Shown here one piece after another: positions 1 through 8,190 of a stretch of DNA of 26,393 nt. The stretch is from NCBI GenBank assembly GCA_031549625.1, contig JAVBPK010000117.1:1-26393 (forward strand). The letters are read 5' to 3'. Source of the stretch: JAISXK01 sp031549625 (lineage in GTDB: Bacteria; Bacillota; Clostridia; Christensenellales; CAG-138). Each line of letters begins with the position of its first letter. Position 1 is the stretch's first letter. Below the pieces are notes generated by a model, which had not been told where the DNA came from, did not search any database, and saw only the letters and a list, made by a program, of their open reading frames with translations. The position numbers and the translations under genes are program-made.

Positions 1-306
1 CCACACTGTGCGGAGTCCGTCCGCCTGTGCGGATATCTCGGTGGTTATGCGGAAGGCCTTGCCTGTTTCCACGCCGCCTTCCGGCAGCATAAACCGATAC
101 GAAATCGAGTACAGGTGTTTTCGCGATTCTATGTTTGCCCAATCGCTAAGCCCTTTCAGCTCCTGACGCACGCCGGTTATTTCCGCCTGGGCGCGCAGGC
201 CGCCTCCGCCGAGGAAGAACAGCGCGAGGCCATCCAAAAACAAAGCCAGGCCTATAAAAAACAGCATATTGCGAAAAAAATGATTTTTCTTTTTACGCGT
301 CGCCAT
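1..306 (-). CDS. Partial membrane-anchored protein, DUF3592-like (runs off the left edge)
   Basis: The first 102 codons are visible; the gene continues beyond position 1. It starts with ATG at 304-306, overlapping the end of the upstream minus-strand gene by 14 bases, so translation is probably coupled. The N-terminus is basic (MATRKKK), followed by one hydrophobic segment at about residues 14-35. An exported part follows with the pattern 'V..EL..L..W.......HLYSISYRFMLPEGG', reminiscent of DUF3592-type domains, in which a short membrane anchor is followed by a beta-rich domain. Function unknown. The family assignment is from pattern memory and is tentative. That this is a real gene is well supported by the overlap, the codon use and the coherent hydrophobic N-terminus. 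Confidence 0.6.
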   Translation of the reverse strand, partial: MATRKKKNHFFRNMLFFIGLALFLDGLALFFLGGGGLRAQAEITGVRQELKGLSDWANIESRKHLYSISYRFMLPEGGVETGKAFRITTEISAQADGLRTVW

Positions 307-1213
307 ACACAGTACTACCGATCGGTTTTTTTGCCACGCCGTCGTCGATCACCACTTGCTTCGGCGGCAAAAGCAGCGCTTCGGGATTGGCCATAAGCTT
401 GCGCAGCATTTTCATGGAAACGGCATAATAATGGCCGTCACAAATGCGCTCGTCGGAAACGAATTTCAGGCCTATGAACCGGCGCATTTCTTTCTCCCCC
501 GCGGGGCCGGCGGAATACATGCTCACTTTGTTGCCCATGGCCACAAAGACGCTGCATGTTCCGAATTCGTACAGATGGTGATAAATCGGACCAATGCCGA
601 GCGAGCCAAGGTTCGTGAGGAACATGCTGCAGTGCCAGGGGCTTGCCTTATGGATGGATTTGGGCAGCATGCCGATTTTGTCGAGATTGTGCAGAAACCA
701 GGCGATGACCCGCATGCAAAAGGAAGGGAGCCTGTTCAGCGCTCCGGCGACGGCGTCGGAACTGTTTTTTGCGCCCTCCTGCGTGTTCTCCCGCAAAACC
801 GCTGTCATTTTGCGCACGACATCCTGCAGGGCATCGGTGGGTTCGAATGTAGGTTTCACCAATGTTTCTTCGCCCTTGTCGCTAAGCCCGCGCTTGATGA
901 TGAGCGAAAGGCTGATGTCGTTGTGCGCGAAGATTTTGTTCCAGACCACAAATCGGTTGAGATAGGGACGCTGCGAAATCAACCGCACCATAGCCGCGAT
1001 GATGACATGCATCATGGTAAGGTCCGGCAAATCGGTTTTATGTTCGCGTATGAAGCGTTCAATACGCTCGATGGGAATATTTTCCTCAAAAAAATTCTGC
1101 GAGTCGATGCGAGTTCTTAATAAATAGGGAACGATGCCAAACACAGGATCAACATTGCGAACCCGCCAGCCGTCGTAGCGGTCAAAAATCCCCTTTTTAA
1201 AGGTTTTCTGCAT
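293..1213 (-). CDS. Free-standing 2-oxoacid dehydrogenase E2-like acyltransferase domain protein
   Basis: A 306-residue protein with only the catalytic-type (CAT-like) fold of E2 acyltransferases: no lipoyl domain and no peripheral-subunit-binding domain. The segment 'FLTNLGSLGIGPIYHHL' (about residues 198-214) lines up with 'FTVSNLGPLGVEFFTPIL' of the true E2 encoded at 15891 in this window. Near the C-terminus, 'DERICDG' (254-260) occupies the place of the E2 'DHRxxDG' active site, so the catalytic His is a Glu while Asp-Gly is kept. A classical acyl transfer to CoA is therefore doubtful. I chose ATG at 1211-1213 because a GGGGAT ribosome site precedes it and a promoter lies just upstream; a longer frame reaching 1282 has no such support. 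It lies 72 bases downstream of the Ca2+ ATPase gene and overlaps the next gene. Substrate unknown. Confidence 0.75.
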   Translation of the reverse strand: MQKTFKKGIFDRYDGWRVRNVDPVFGIVPYLLRTRIDSQNFFEENIPIERIERFIREHKTDLPDLTMMHVIIAAMVRLISQRPYLNRFVVWNKIFAHNDISLSLIIKRGLSDKGEETLVKPTFEPTDALQDVVRKMTAVLRENTQEGAKNSSDAVAGALNRLPSFCMRVIAWFLHNLDKIGMLPKSIHKASPWHCSMFLTNLGSLGIGPIYHHLYEFGTCSVFVAMGNKVSMYSAGPAGEKEMRRFIGLKFVSDERICDGHYYAVSMKMLRKLMANPEALLLPPKQVVIDDGVAKKPIGSTVYGDA

Positions 1214-1240
1214 ATTTTTATCCCCAACCCCATTTTGGCA

Positions 1241-1269
1241 AGTATACCACAAAGCAACCGCATCGTCTA
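1241..1269 (-). promoter_or_regulatory. Sigma-A promoter for the E2-like gene
   Basis: On the minus strand, TAGACG (1269-1264) is followed by a 17-nt spacer and TATACT (1246-1241). The -10 box is preceded by TGG, which makes an extended -10. Transcription would start near 1234, about 20 nt before the ATG. It allows the E2-like gene to be transcribed independently of the ATPase gene upstream. Confidence 0.5.
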
Positions 1270-1285
1270 TGCCGCCCCGCACGCC

Positions 1286-3916
1286 CTATTTTTTGAGCGC
1301 TCGCTGCGCGAGCTTAAACAATTCCATGATCACGAGCGGCGCGACAGAAAGCGCGACAACCCAACACCAAAGCGTCCCGGGCAGCGGCGCCAGCTTAAAC
1401 AACATACGCGCGGGCGGCACAAAGAATATGAGCAGCGTAAGCGCAATCCCGCCGGCAGCGGCAAGGAACAGCCACTTGTTTGTAAAAAGGTGCAGCGTAA
1501 AGAGCGATTCGCGTTCGGAGCGCATGTTGAACGCATGCACCAGCTCCGCGAGCGAGAGCACGGCAAAAGACATGGAGCGCGCGGTTTCTATGCCGTATGG
1601 GCGACCGATCAAAAAGGCGCTGAATGTGAGCGCGCCTATCATAAGGCCCATAAAGCCGACGCGCAGCATGGCGGACTTGCCAAGTATCGTATCCCCCCGC
1701 ACGGGCATGCGCCGCATAATGCCGTGTTCCGCCGGATCCAGCCCCAACGCGAGCGCCGGAAGGCTGTCCGTCAAAAGATTGATCCAGAGTATATGAATGG
1801 CAAGCAGCGGCTCCTGAAAATTCAAAATGGTCGCCACGAGCAGCACGAGTATCTCCGCCAGATTGCTGGAAAGCAAAAACTGGATGGCCTTTTTGATATT
1901 GTCATATATGCGCCGGCCTTCCTCAACGGCGGCTACCACGGTGGCAAAGTTGTCATCTGTGAGCACGACATCCGCGGCCGCTTTGGCTACCTCCGTGCCC
2001 ACCTGGCCCATGGCGCAGCCGATATCGGCCTTCTTCAGCGCGGGCGCGTCATTTACGCCGTCGCCCGTCATGGCAACGACATCACCATGCTTTTGCCACG
2101 CGTCGATTATGCGCATCTTGTGCACGGGCGCGACGCGCGCGTATACGCTGATGCCGCGCACCGCTTCAAACAGCTCGTCGTCCGTCATGGCCTCGAGTTC
2201 CACGCCGGAAATCGCTTTGTCCCCGGCGCGGTAGATGCCGAGCTCCTTCGCTATGGCCGTAGCCGTGATTTTATGATCCCCCGTTATCATGACGGGGCGT
2301 ATGCCCGCGAGCGCGCAGGTTTTCACAGCGGCGGCCGCTTCCTCCCGCGGGGGGTCGATCATGCCGGTCATGCCTAGAAATGTCAGGCCCTGTTCCTGTG
2401 CCAGCATATTGGGAGGGAAAGCGTCCACGCTCTTGGAAGCGTAGCAAAGCACACGCATGGCGTTTGCGGCAAGCGCTTCGTTTGTCGCTTGTATGCGCGC
2501 GATATCCGCTTCGGTAATCGGCCTCTCCTTGCCGTTTTCGATGATATTCACGCAGCGGGCAAGCAGCTCGTCCATGCCGCCCTTTGTATAGATGCGCCAA
2601 GATTTCTCCTGCGAAGGGTGCGCACAGGCTACGCTCATCAGCTTGCGCTCTGAATCGAACGGCGCCTCATTGACGCGCTTGATTTTTTCACGCCAGTAAG
2701 CCGGTTCCTGCCCGCATTTTTTAGCCGCGTCCAGCAGCGCCGTTTCCGTCGGGTCGCCAAGCGCGAGGCCTTCTTCATTGACGGTGGCATCGTTGCAAAG
2801 CATGGCGCACAGCAACAATTGCATGAATGGGCCGTTTTGTTCCACATCAGAGATAAATATGTCGAGCTCCTTTGCTTCAAACGGCACGGCGGCTTGCATC
2901 ACGGTCATGCGGTTCTGGGTGAGCGTACCGGTTTTGTCGGAACAAATGACGGTGGCGGAACCGAGCGTCTCCACGGCGGGCAACGCGCGGACGATGGCGT
3001 TCTTTGCCGCCATGCGTTTTACGCCCATAGCCTGCACCACGGTTGTGATGGCGGGTAATCCCTCCGGTATGGCCGCGACAGCCAAGCTGACCGCCAAAAG
3101 GAACATGTGAATGGCTTCCCGCCCGTACAGCAAACCCACGCCAAACATGACCAAACAGACGGCTATGCAGGCGGTGCCAAGGGTTTTTCCCAGGTTTTCC
3201 AGCCGCTTTTTAAGCGGCGTTTCCGTACTATCGGCCTTTTGCACCATGTCCGCGATGCGGCCCACTTCCGTTTGCATGCCAGTCCCTACGCACAGGCCCA
3301 CGCCGCGCCCATAGCTGACAAGGCTTTGCGCGTATGCCATGCATAGCCTGTCGCCCAGCGGGGCGTCCGCCTGCACGGGCGCCGTGTTTTTTTCCACGGG
3401 CACGCTTTCTCCCGTGAGCGCGCTTTCCTGTATTTGCAGGCTGCCGCTTTCGAGCAGGCGCAGGTCCGCGGGCACCAAATCACCGGCATCGAGCAGCACA
3501 ATATCTCCCGCCACTACCTCTGCCGCGGGAATGCGTTCCGCGGCGCCGCCGCGGCGCACGGTGGCATGAGGGGCGCTCATGTCGCGCAGCGCTTGCATGG
3601 CCTGTTCCGCGTTGCTTTCCTGCATCATGCCCATGACCGCGTTGAGCAGCACAATGGCGAATATGATGGCCGCATCCGCCCATTCGCCCAGCGCCCCGCT
3701 CACAGCGGCGGCCGCAATCAGCACATAGATCATAAAGCTTTTGAACTGATCCAAAAACATTGCTGCTTTCGTTCGCCGCTTTTCTTCCTGGATGCGGTTG
3801 GGGCCATATTCCCGCAAACGCCGCGCGGCCTCTTCACGGCTCAGCCCTTGTGAATCCGCTTTAAGCGCGTCAAGGGCTTCCGCCGCCGTTACATTGTGAA
3901 AACTTTGTGCTTCCAT
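1286..3916 (-). CDS. P-type Ca2+-translocating ATPase (SERCA/PMCA-like, P2 family)
   Basis: An 876-residue P2-type ATPase that pumps cations, most likely Ca2+, out of the cytoplasm. In order: N-terminal cation-ATPase domain (about 5-75), actuator loop TGES (168-171), M4 motif PEGLP (284-288), phosphorylation site DKTGTLT (327-333; Asp327), nucleotide-binding segment with KGG (445-447), hinge TGDGVNDAP (617-625), then M5 'NLAEI' (685-689) and M6 'NLLTDSLPA' (713-721). Glu in PEGL, Asn/Glu of M5 and Asn/Asp of M6 match SERCA Ca2+ site II; this supports a bacterial one-site Ca2+ pump of the LMO0841/YloB type. Four C-terminal membrane segments complete the protein, and the length is typical. ATG at 3914-3916 has GAGGAA upstream. 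Calcium specificity is inferred from the motifs. Confidence 0.92.
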   Translation of the reverse strand: MEAQSFHNVTAAEALDALKADSQGLSREEAARRLREYGPNRIQEEKRRTKAAMFLDQFKSFMIYVLIAAAAVSGALGEWADAAIIFAIVLLNAVMGMMQESNAEQAMQALRDMSAPHATVRRGGAAERIPAAEVVAGDIVLLDAGDLVPADLRLLESGSLQIQESALTGESVPVEKNTAPVQADAPLGDRLCMAYAQSLVSYGRGVGLCVGTGMQTEVGRIADMVQKADSTETPLKKRLENLGKTLGTACIAVCLVMFGVGLLYGREAIHMFLLAVSLAVAAIPEGLPAITTVVQAMGVKRMAAKNAIVRALPAVETLGSATVICSDKTGTLTQNRMTVMQAAVPFEAKELDIFISDVEQNGPFMQLLLCAMLCNDATVNEEGLALGDPTETALLDAAKKCGQEPAYWREKIKRVNEAPFDSERKLMSVACAHPSQEKSWRIYTKGGMDELLARCVNIIENGKERPITEADIARIQATNEALAANAMRVLCYASKSVDAFPPNMLAQEQGLTFLGMTGMIDPPREEAAAAVKTCALAGIRPVMITGDHKITATAIAKELGIYRAGDKAISGVELEAMTDDELFEAVRGISVYARVAPVHKMRIIDAWQKHGDVVAMTGDGVNDAPALKKADIGCAMGQVGTEVAKAAADVVLTDDNFATVVAAVEEGRRIYDNIKKAIQFLLSSNLAEILVLLVATILNFQEPLLAIHILWINLLTDSLPALALGLDPAEHGIMRRMPVRGDTILGKSAMLRVGFMGLMIGALTFSAFLIGRPYGIETARSMSFAVLSLAELVHAFNMRSERESLFTLHLFTNKWLFLAAAGGIALTLLIFFVPPARMLFKLAPLPGTLWCWVVALSVAPLVIMELFKLAQRALKK

Positions 3917-4024
3917 AGAGATTTCCTCGCTTTCGTCGAATGGTACATAGGGCGGGCATGGCCTGTTCTTCCTATTTCGGTGTAAATATTGGTTGCCCTA
4001 TAAATTTTTTGCAAATTTCCCTTT

Positions 4025-4053
4025 ATTATACCTTCACGCCAAATGCTTGTCTC
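4025..4053 (-). promoter_or_regulatory. Promoter for the Ca2+ ATPase gene
   Basis: Minus strand: GAGACA (4053-4048), a 17-nt spacer, then a consensus TATAAT (4030-4025). Initiation would be near 4018, giving a leader of about 100 nt before the ATG at 3916. The -35 box is only a 4/6 match. It lies back-to-back with the plus-strand promoter at 4057-4085. Confidence 0.45.
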
Positions 4054-4056
4054 TAT

Positions 4057-4085
4057 TTGCGTTTTGTGTTTACAAATTGTATACT
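4057..4085 (+). promoter_or_regulatory. Promoter of the PHP gene, predicted to give a leaderless mRNA
   Basis: TTGCGT (4057-4062), an exact 17-nt spacer, TATACT (4080-4085). The A of the ATG start codon is at 4092, seven bases after the -10 box, where transcription normally begins. There is no Shine-Dalgarno sequence before that ATG. Confidence 0.55.
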
Positions 4086-4091
4086 TATAGC

Positions 4092-4802
4092 ATGTTAATT
4101 GAAGACCTGCACACACATACCATATACAGCCACGGCAAGGGTACTGTGGAACAAAATATTTGCGCCGCCATTCAAAAAGGGCTTGCCCGCGTGGGCATAT
4201 CCGAGCACGGGCCAAAACACATGTTTTTCCCGGCCAGGATGCACGGACACATAGCTATACGCAAAGAAATCGACCATTTTAACACCGTTTTTGCCGGCAA
4301 AATACATATACTCATGGGAATAGAGGCCAACCTGACAGGCGATGGCCTTACCGATATGCCCAAAGACATTTCCCTGTTCGATTATGTCCTTTTGGGTTAC
4401 CACAAAGGATCCTGGCCGCAGGACGCGATAAGCCGCCGCTGGCTGAGCAGCTTTTTTTGGCGGCAGCGCGCCTCCGTACACGGCGTGAAAAACTCCATGG
4501 CCTACGTCCACGCCATCGAGCGCACAAAAAAGCTGCTGGCCATCACCCATCCGGGCACATACATCCCCTTGGATATTCCGCTTTTGGCGCGCGCGGCCCA
4601 AGAGCACGGCGTGGCGCTGGAGCTAAACGAGGGGCATAAAAGTCTTTCCAAAGAAGACCTGCTCGCCGCCGCGGGGGAGGGCGCCCATTTTCTCATCAGC
4701 AGCGACGCGCACAAGCCAAAAAACGTAGGGCGCGTGGATTATTCCGTGGCCTTGGCGCGCGAAGCGGGCGTGCTGGACCGCGTAATCAACTGGCGGGAGT
4801 AA
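4092..4802 (+). CDS. PHP-domain metal-dependent phosphoesterase
   Basis: A 236-residue protein of the PHP (polymerase and histidinol phosphatase) superfamily: a metal-dependent barrel that hydrolyses phosphoesters. Motif 1 is 'DLHTHT' at residues 5-10 with a further His at 14. It is followed by 'SEHG', a 'GIEAN' strand carrying a metal-ligand Glu, 'THPG' and C-terminal 'SSDAH' near residue 210, so the metal-binding set looks complete. The length fits small YcdX/histidinol-phosphatase-like PHP proteins; the substrate cannot be told from sequence. The start was set at 'MLIEDLHTHT' because family members begin right before motif 1 and a promoter sits 7 bases upstream. It is alone between divergent promoters on its left and the promoter of the PBP gene on its right, with no his genes nearby. 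Confidence 0.8.
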   Translation: MLIEDLHTHTIYSHGKGTVEQNICAAIQKGLARVGISEHGPKHMFFPARMHGHIAIRKEIDHFNTVFAGKIHILMGIEANLTGDGLTDMPKDISLFDYVLLGYHKGSWPQDAISRRWLSSFFWRQRASVHGVKNSMAYVHAIERTKKLLAITHPGTYIPLDIPLLARAAQEHGVALELNEGHKSLSKEDLLAAAGEGAHFLISSDAHKPKNVGRVDYSVALAREAGVLDRVINWRE

Positions 4803-4860
4803 CGCGCTGCCGCACACCGCGGCATATTCATGCAATTGTCACAATTATGCTGTGTAAATC

Positions 4861-4869
4861 TGTTATACT
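4861..4869 (+). promoter_or_regulatory. Extended -10 promoter upstream of the PBP gene
   Basis: TGTTATACT at 4861-4869 is an extended -10 element (TGn plus TATACT). A TTGTCA lies at 4836-4841, but 22 nt away, too far for a normal -35. Expected start near 4876, giving a leader of about 24 nt with GAGGT before the ATG. Confidence 0.4.
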
Positions 4870-4899
4870 GGGTGCAGGAATAGTATTCGAGGTCGACAC

Positions 4900-7059
4900 A
4901 TGAAGCTACGGGTTGCCGCTGTTTTTCTGGTTCTTATATGCCTTGTCGCCCTGTTGCCCGTGACGGGCTGCCAGGCAGCCACAGCCGCCGACGCGTGCGG
5001 CACTTTTTTGGAACACATCCGTTTGGGGGAATACGCGCTCGCGTACGACATGCTGCATTCCTCCGTTCGTTACGATGAAGCGCGCAAACAGCAGGATATA
5101 CTCGACGGCCGCGCCCAATCCGAAACGCGCATTTCAAAAGAGCAATTCACCGAACAATATACGAACCGCTTTGAGCTGCTTGCCATCACAGACTTCACAT
5201 ACACATTAACCCGCAGCGTGGAGGGCGATGTGGTATGCGTATACGACTACACCCTGCAATACCAAAGCGACCTGCTGGAGGATGAAGAGCTCAGCTTTCG
5301 CATGTCCGTACTGCGCGAAAACGGGCTTTGGACGATCGAGTGGTCCCCTGCGCTGCTGTTTCCCGAAATGGACTGGGGCGATACCATCCGCGTGGGCACA
5401 ACGCAGGCAAAGCGCGGCGAAATTTTGGCGGATGGCGTCGTGTACGCCCAAACGGTAACCGCCATCAGCGTACTGGCATATCCGGCAAAGCTTGGCGATA
5501 AAGAACAGTTTGCGCGGCAGGCGGGCATATTGCTGGAAATGCCCACCGAAACCATACTCAAGCGCATCAACGCCGCAAAGGGCGATTTCATCATATTAAA
5601 ACAATATTATCCCGACCAGTTTACGGAAAGCCTCGAAGCGCAGTTTTTGCTGCTGCCCGGCATATCCATAGATAAAAGCAACTTTGGCACGCTGCGCACC
5701 TATCCCCAGGGCGACATGCTGGCGCATGTAATCGGCTATGTGGGCCACGCCACGGAAGAAGACCTTGAAGCGCTCACCGGCAGCAAAAAGGGCAACGAGC
5801 TGTACAACACCGACTCGCTCGTCGGCAAGGCGGGGCTGGAGCGCGTATACGAGCCGCAGCTGCGCGGGATGGGCGGTTCCTTCATTTACATCAGCGCGGC
5901 GGACGGACTAAACAAACACACGCTGTACCGCGTCCCCGCGAAAGACGGGCTGGACGTGCAGCTCACATTAGACCCCGTACTGCAGGACAGGGCCGACAAG
6001 CTGCTGAAATACTCGCTGTACGGCGAACACACGGCGGGCGCCGTCGTGGTGTTGGATCCTACGACAGGATACATCCTTGCCATGAGCTCCTACCCATCCT
6101 ACGACCTGAACGAATTTGCCCGTGGTATCTCGCAGGCGTCGTATAACGCGCTGCTGAATCAGGCGAACAAGCCGCTGTTTAATCGGCTTACGCAAGGCCG
6201 CTACCCGCCCGGCTCCATATTTAAGCCCTTTACTGCCGCCGCCGCGCTCGAAAGCGGCGCCATGACGACAGAAACCGTATTCCCCGCCGGGCATGGCGAA
6301 CGCATAGAAGACGACCGCTGGCTGCCCTCTGACAGCGGGGAATTTGGCCCATGGGGCGCGTCGAGCATCACGCGCGTGGAGCTGCGCAACAGGCATTCGC
6401 CGCTCAACATGCACAACGGCATCATCGACTCCGACAACATCTATTTTGCTTACGCCGCGCTGCGCACAGGCATCGACAATTTCGTGGCTTTTGGCGAAAA
6501 GCTGGGCATGAACGAGTCCATCCCGTTTGAAACCCCCGTGAGCCCCGCGCAGCTGAAAACAAAGGACAGCGCAGCCTGGCGTCCCATGCTGTTGGCGGAA
6601 AGCGCGTTTGGTCAGGGCGAAGTGCTGATGACGCCCTTGCAGGCTGCAAGTATGTTTAGCGCGTTTGCAAACGGCGGCAGCATCATGCGGCCCAGCGTTG
6701 TAAAGGGTTTATACCGTGTAGAGGGCATTGGGTATGTTTGCGAAGAAGCGAACGAGCCCGCGCTTTGGAAAGAAAAAGTGGTCGCCCAAAGCTCCGTAGA
6801 TACCATCGTGCCCATGCTGGAAGACGTTATCGCCATGGGTACGGGGCATGAACTGCGCCTGCCAAACGTGGCAGGTAAAACGGGTACCGCGCAGATAGGC
6901 AACGACCGCTCCCGCGAGATCGTATGGTTTGTTGGCTTCCGGCTGCGCACGGACGACCCGCGCCTGGTTCTTGTCATGCTGGAAATCCCCGCAAACGACA
7001 GGTCGCTGGCGCTTTCACGCTTTGAAATCACCCGCGCGCTTTTAAAGGAAGAAGGTTGA
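4900..7059 (+). CDS. Class B penicillin-binding protein (transpeptidase) with NTF2-like N-terminal domain
   Basis: A 719-residue peptidoglycan D,D-transpeptidase that cross-links the cell wall outside the membrane. The N-terminus is a hydrophobic signal ending in 'VTGC' (Cys24), a possible lipobox, so the protein may be a lipoprotein. Residues about 28-160 ('CGTFLEHIRLGEYALAYDML') resemble the NTF2-like MecA N-terminal domain. A PBP dimerisation region follows (about 160-340). The transpeptidase domain carries all three motifs: SIFK (439-442, nucleophile Ser439), SDN (511-513) and KTGT (660-663). The domain order matches low-affinity PBP2a/PBP3-type proteins, though drug resistance cannot be deduced from this. 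The start has GAGGT seven bases upstream. The LOG-family gene begins 6 bases after the stop, so these are likely one operon. Confidence 0.92.
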   Translation: MKLRVAAVFLVLICLVALLPVTGCQAATAADACGTFLEHIRLGEYALAYDMLHSSVRYDEARKQQDILDGRAQSETRISKEQFTEQYTNRFELLAITDFTYTLTRSVEGDVVCVYDYTLQYQSDLLEDEELSFRMSVLRENGLWTIEWSPALLFPEMDWGDTIRVGTTQAKRGEILADGVVYAQTVTAISVLAYPAKLGDKEQFARQAGILLEMPTETILKRINAAKGDFIILKQYYPDQFTESLEAQFLLLPGISIDKSNFGTLRTYPQGDMLAHVIGYVGHATEEDLEALTGSKKGNELYNTDSLVGKAGLERVYEPQLRGMGGSFIYISAADGLNKHTLYRVPAKDGLDVQLTLDPVLQDRADKLLKYSLYGEHTAGAVVVLDPTTGYILAMSSYPSYDLNEFARGISQASYNALLNQANKPLFNRLTQGRYPPGSIFKPFTAAAALESGAMTTETVFPAGHGERIEDDRWLPSDSGEFGPWGASSITRVELRNRHSPLNMHNGIIDSDNIYFAYAALRTGIDNFVAFGEKLGMNESIPFETPVSPAQLKTKDSAAWRPMLLAESAFGQGEVLMTPLQAASMFSAFANGGSIMRPSVVKGLYRVEGIGYVCEEANEPALWKEKVVAQSSVDTIVPMLEDVIAMGTGHELRLPNVAGKTGTAQIGNDRSREIVWFVGFRLRTDDPRLVLVMLEIPANDRSLALSRFEITRALLKEEG

Positions 7060-7065
7060 ACACGT

Positions 7066-7662
7066 ATGCACCGGCCAACACATAGTATCTGCGTATTTGC
7101 ATCCTCCAGCGAAAAGCTGGATGCTGCATACTATACGCTTGCGGAAGAACTGGGCCTTGCCATAGCGAAGGCGGGCGCGGAAATGATATTTGGCGGCGGT
7201 ACCATCGGACTGATGGGCGCTGCTGCCCGCGGCGCGCAAAAAGGCGGCGGCACCGTCATAGGCGTGATCCCCGAAAAGCTGCACCGGCCCGGTGTGGCTT
7301 TCTCTGGCTGCGCAAAACTGGTCGTAACCGAAACCATGCACGCGCGCAAACAAACCATGGAATCCCTTTCCTCCGCGTTTGTCGCGCTGCCCGGCGGCTT
7401 TGGCACGCTGGAGGAGCTTCTCGAAGTCATTACACTCAAGCAGCTTGGTTACCACAACAAACCCATCGTATTGTTGAATAAAGGCGGCTTTTATAATCCG
7501 CTGCTGGAGCAGTTTGAGCTGCTTTTTTCCACCGGCTTTTCCCATGCCGCGTACCGCGGGCTGTTCAGCATAGCGGAAAGCGCCGCGCAGGCTATAGAGC
7601 AAGTTCTCCATTACATGCCGGACGATATGCCGGATAAAATAGTCGAAACGCTTCGGGCGTAG
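7066..7662 (+). CDS. LOG-family Rossmann-fold protein (TIGR00730 type)
   Basis: A 198-residue Rossmann-like protein of the LOG/'lysine decarboxylase-like' family. Characterised members are cytokinin riboside 5'-monophosphate phosphoribohydrolases, which release the base from nucleoside monophosphates. Visible signatures are the N-terminal 'ICVFASSS', 'FGGGTIGLMG' (about 43-52), the 'MHARKQTM' region and the family hallmark 'PGGFGTLEE' (about 107-115). The length is typical. An AGAAGG ribosome site sits at the end of the PBP gene. It is 6 bases after the PBP stop and 11 bases before the next gene, so a three-gene operon is likely. The bacterial role is uncertain, and the link to the PBP may be only transcriptional. 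Confidence 0.88.
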   Translation: MHRPTHSICVFASSSEKLDAAYYTLAEELGLAIAKAGAEMIFGGGTIGLMGAAARGAQKGGGTVIGVIPEKLHRPGVAFSGCAKLVVTETMHARKQTMESLSSAFVALPGGFGTLEELLEVITLKQLGYHNKPIVLLNKGGFYNPLLEQFELLFSTGFSHAAYRGLFSIAESAAQAIEQVLHYMPDDMPDKIVETLRA

Positions 7663-7673
7663 GAGGTGCGAAT

Positions 7674-8084
7674 ATGTCCAGCGAACAGATGGCAGGCCAG
7701 CCAAACAGCGGGCATGCCCAGCACATTGTCATGGTTTGCGTGACGCGCCAGCGCACTTGCGAGCGGCTGATTACGTTTGGCGAGCAGCTCGCGAAAGAGC
7801 GCGCCTTGCCGCTGCATGTCGTGCATGCTGTCAAAACAGGAGAAAATTTCCTGGGAAATGCTTACGAGGGCGAGGCGCTCGAATACCTGTTTACCGCCGC
7901 GCAGCTTAGCGACGGCGAGCTGACCGTGCTGCGCGCCGACAATGTGGAAAACGCGCTTGCCGACTATGCGCAAACGCATGACGCTTCCGTTATGATACTC
8001 GGCCAATCCCCCGAAACCGCTGAAAGCAGCTTTGTCGGGCGCATGGAACTGCGCCTGCCTTCCGTGCAGATACTTGCGATTTAG
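7674..8084 (+). CDS. UspA-like universal stress protein domain
   Basis: A 136-residue protein resembling the universal-stress (UspA) fold, close in feel to the Usp module of KdpD sensor kinases. There is an N-terminal tail of about 17 residues, then the strand 'HIVMVCVTRQRTCERLI', a 'LPLHVVHAVKTG' strand, the helix 'ALADYAQTHDASVMILGQSPE', and a C-terminal 'RLPSVQILAI' strand that fits the final Usp strand. The usual 'G(x2)G(x9)G(S/T)' ATP-binding pattern is not clear, so nucleotide binding is doubtful. A strong site (TAGGAGGTG) precedes the ATG. It is the last gene of the PBP-LOG-Usp cluster, and no kdp genes are nearby. The assignment is by overall pattern. Confidence 0.6.
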   Translation: MSSEQMAGQPNSGHAQHIVMVCVTRQRTCERLITFGEQLAKERALPLHVVHAVKTGENFLGNAYEGEALEYLFTAAQLSDGELTVLRADNVENALADYAQTHDASVMILGQSPETAESSFVGRMELRLPSVQILAI

Positions 8085-8092
8085 CACGCATG

Positions 8093-8122
8093 AACGGAAT
8101 ATCCGCATCGCGCCGTTATTTT
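8093..8122 (+). terminator. Weak candidate terminator after the Usp-like gene
   Basis: AACGG (8093-8097) can pair with CCGTT (8113-8117), followed by ATTTTT. The loop is 15 nt and contains a smaller CGGA-ATA-TCCG hairpin. The stem is short, so it would be weak. It sits correctly between the operon end and the next promoter. Confidence 0.3.
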
Positions 8123-8156
8123 TACAAAAATTTGCGTGAAAACCAGCAAAGCCATA

Positions 8157-8184
8157 TTGAAAATTATTTTTTCCGCGTTATAAT
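8157..8184 (+). promoter_or_regulatory. Promoter of the FMN riboswitch-ribU unit
   Basis: TTGAAA (8157-8162), a 16-nt spacer, consensus TATAAT (8179-8184). The expected start, near 8191, is exactly where the riboswitch P1 stem begins. Confidence 0.75.
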
Positions 8185-8190
8185 GGTATT

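Noticed and set aside
1235..2377. Long open frame on the plus strand opposite the Ca2+ ATPase gene
   Set aside because: It is antisense to a protein with every P-type ATPase motif. Its translation is rich in Arg/His/Gly with no domain pattern, as expected for the complementary strand of a GC-rich gene.
3993..4091. Upstream start for the PHP protein
   Set aside because: The 33 extra residues overlap two promoters, carry no ribosome site and do not belong to the PHP fold.
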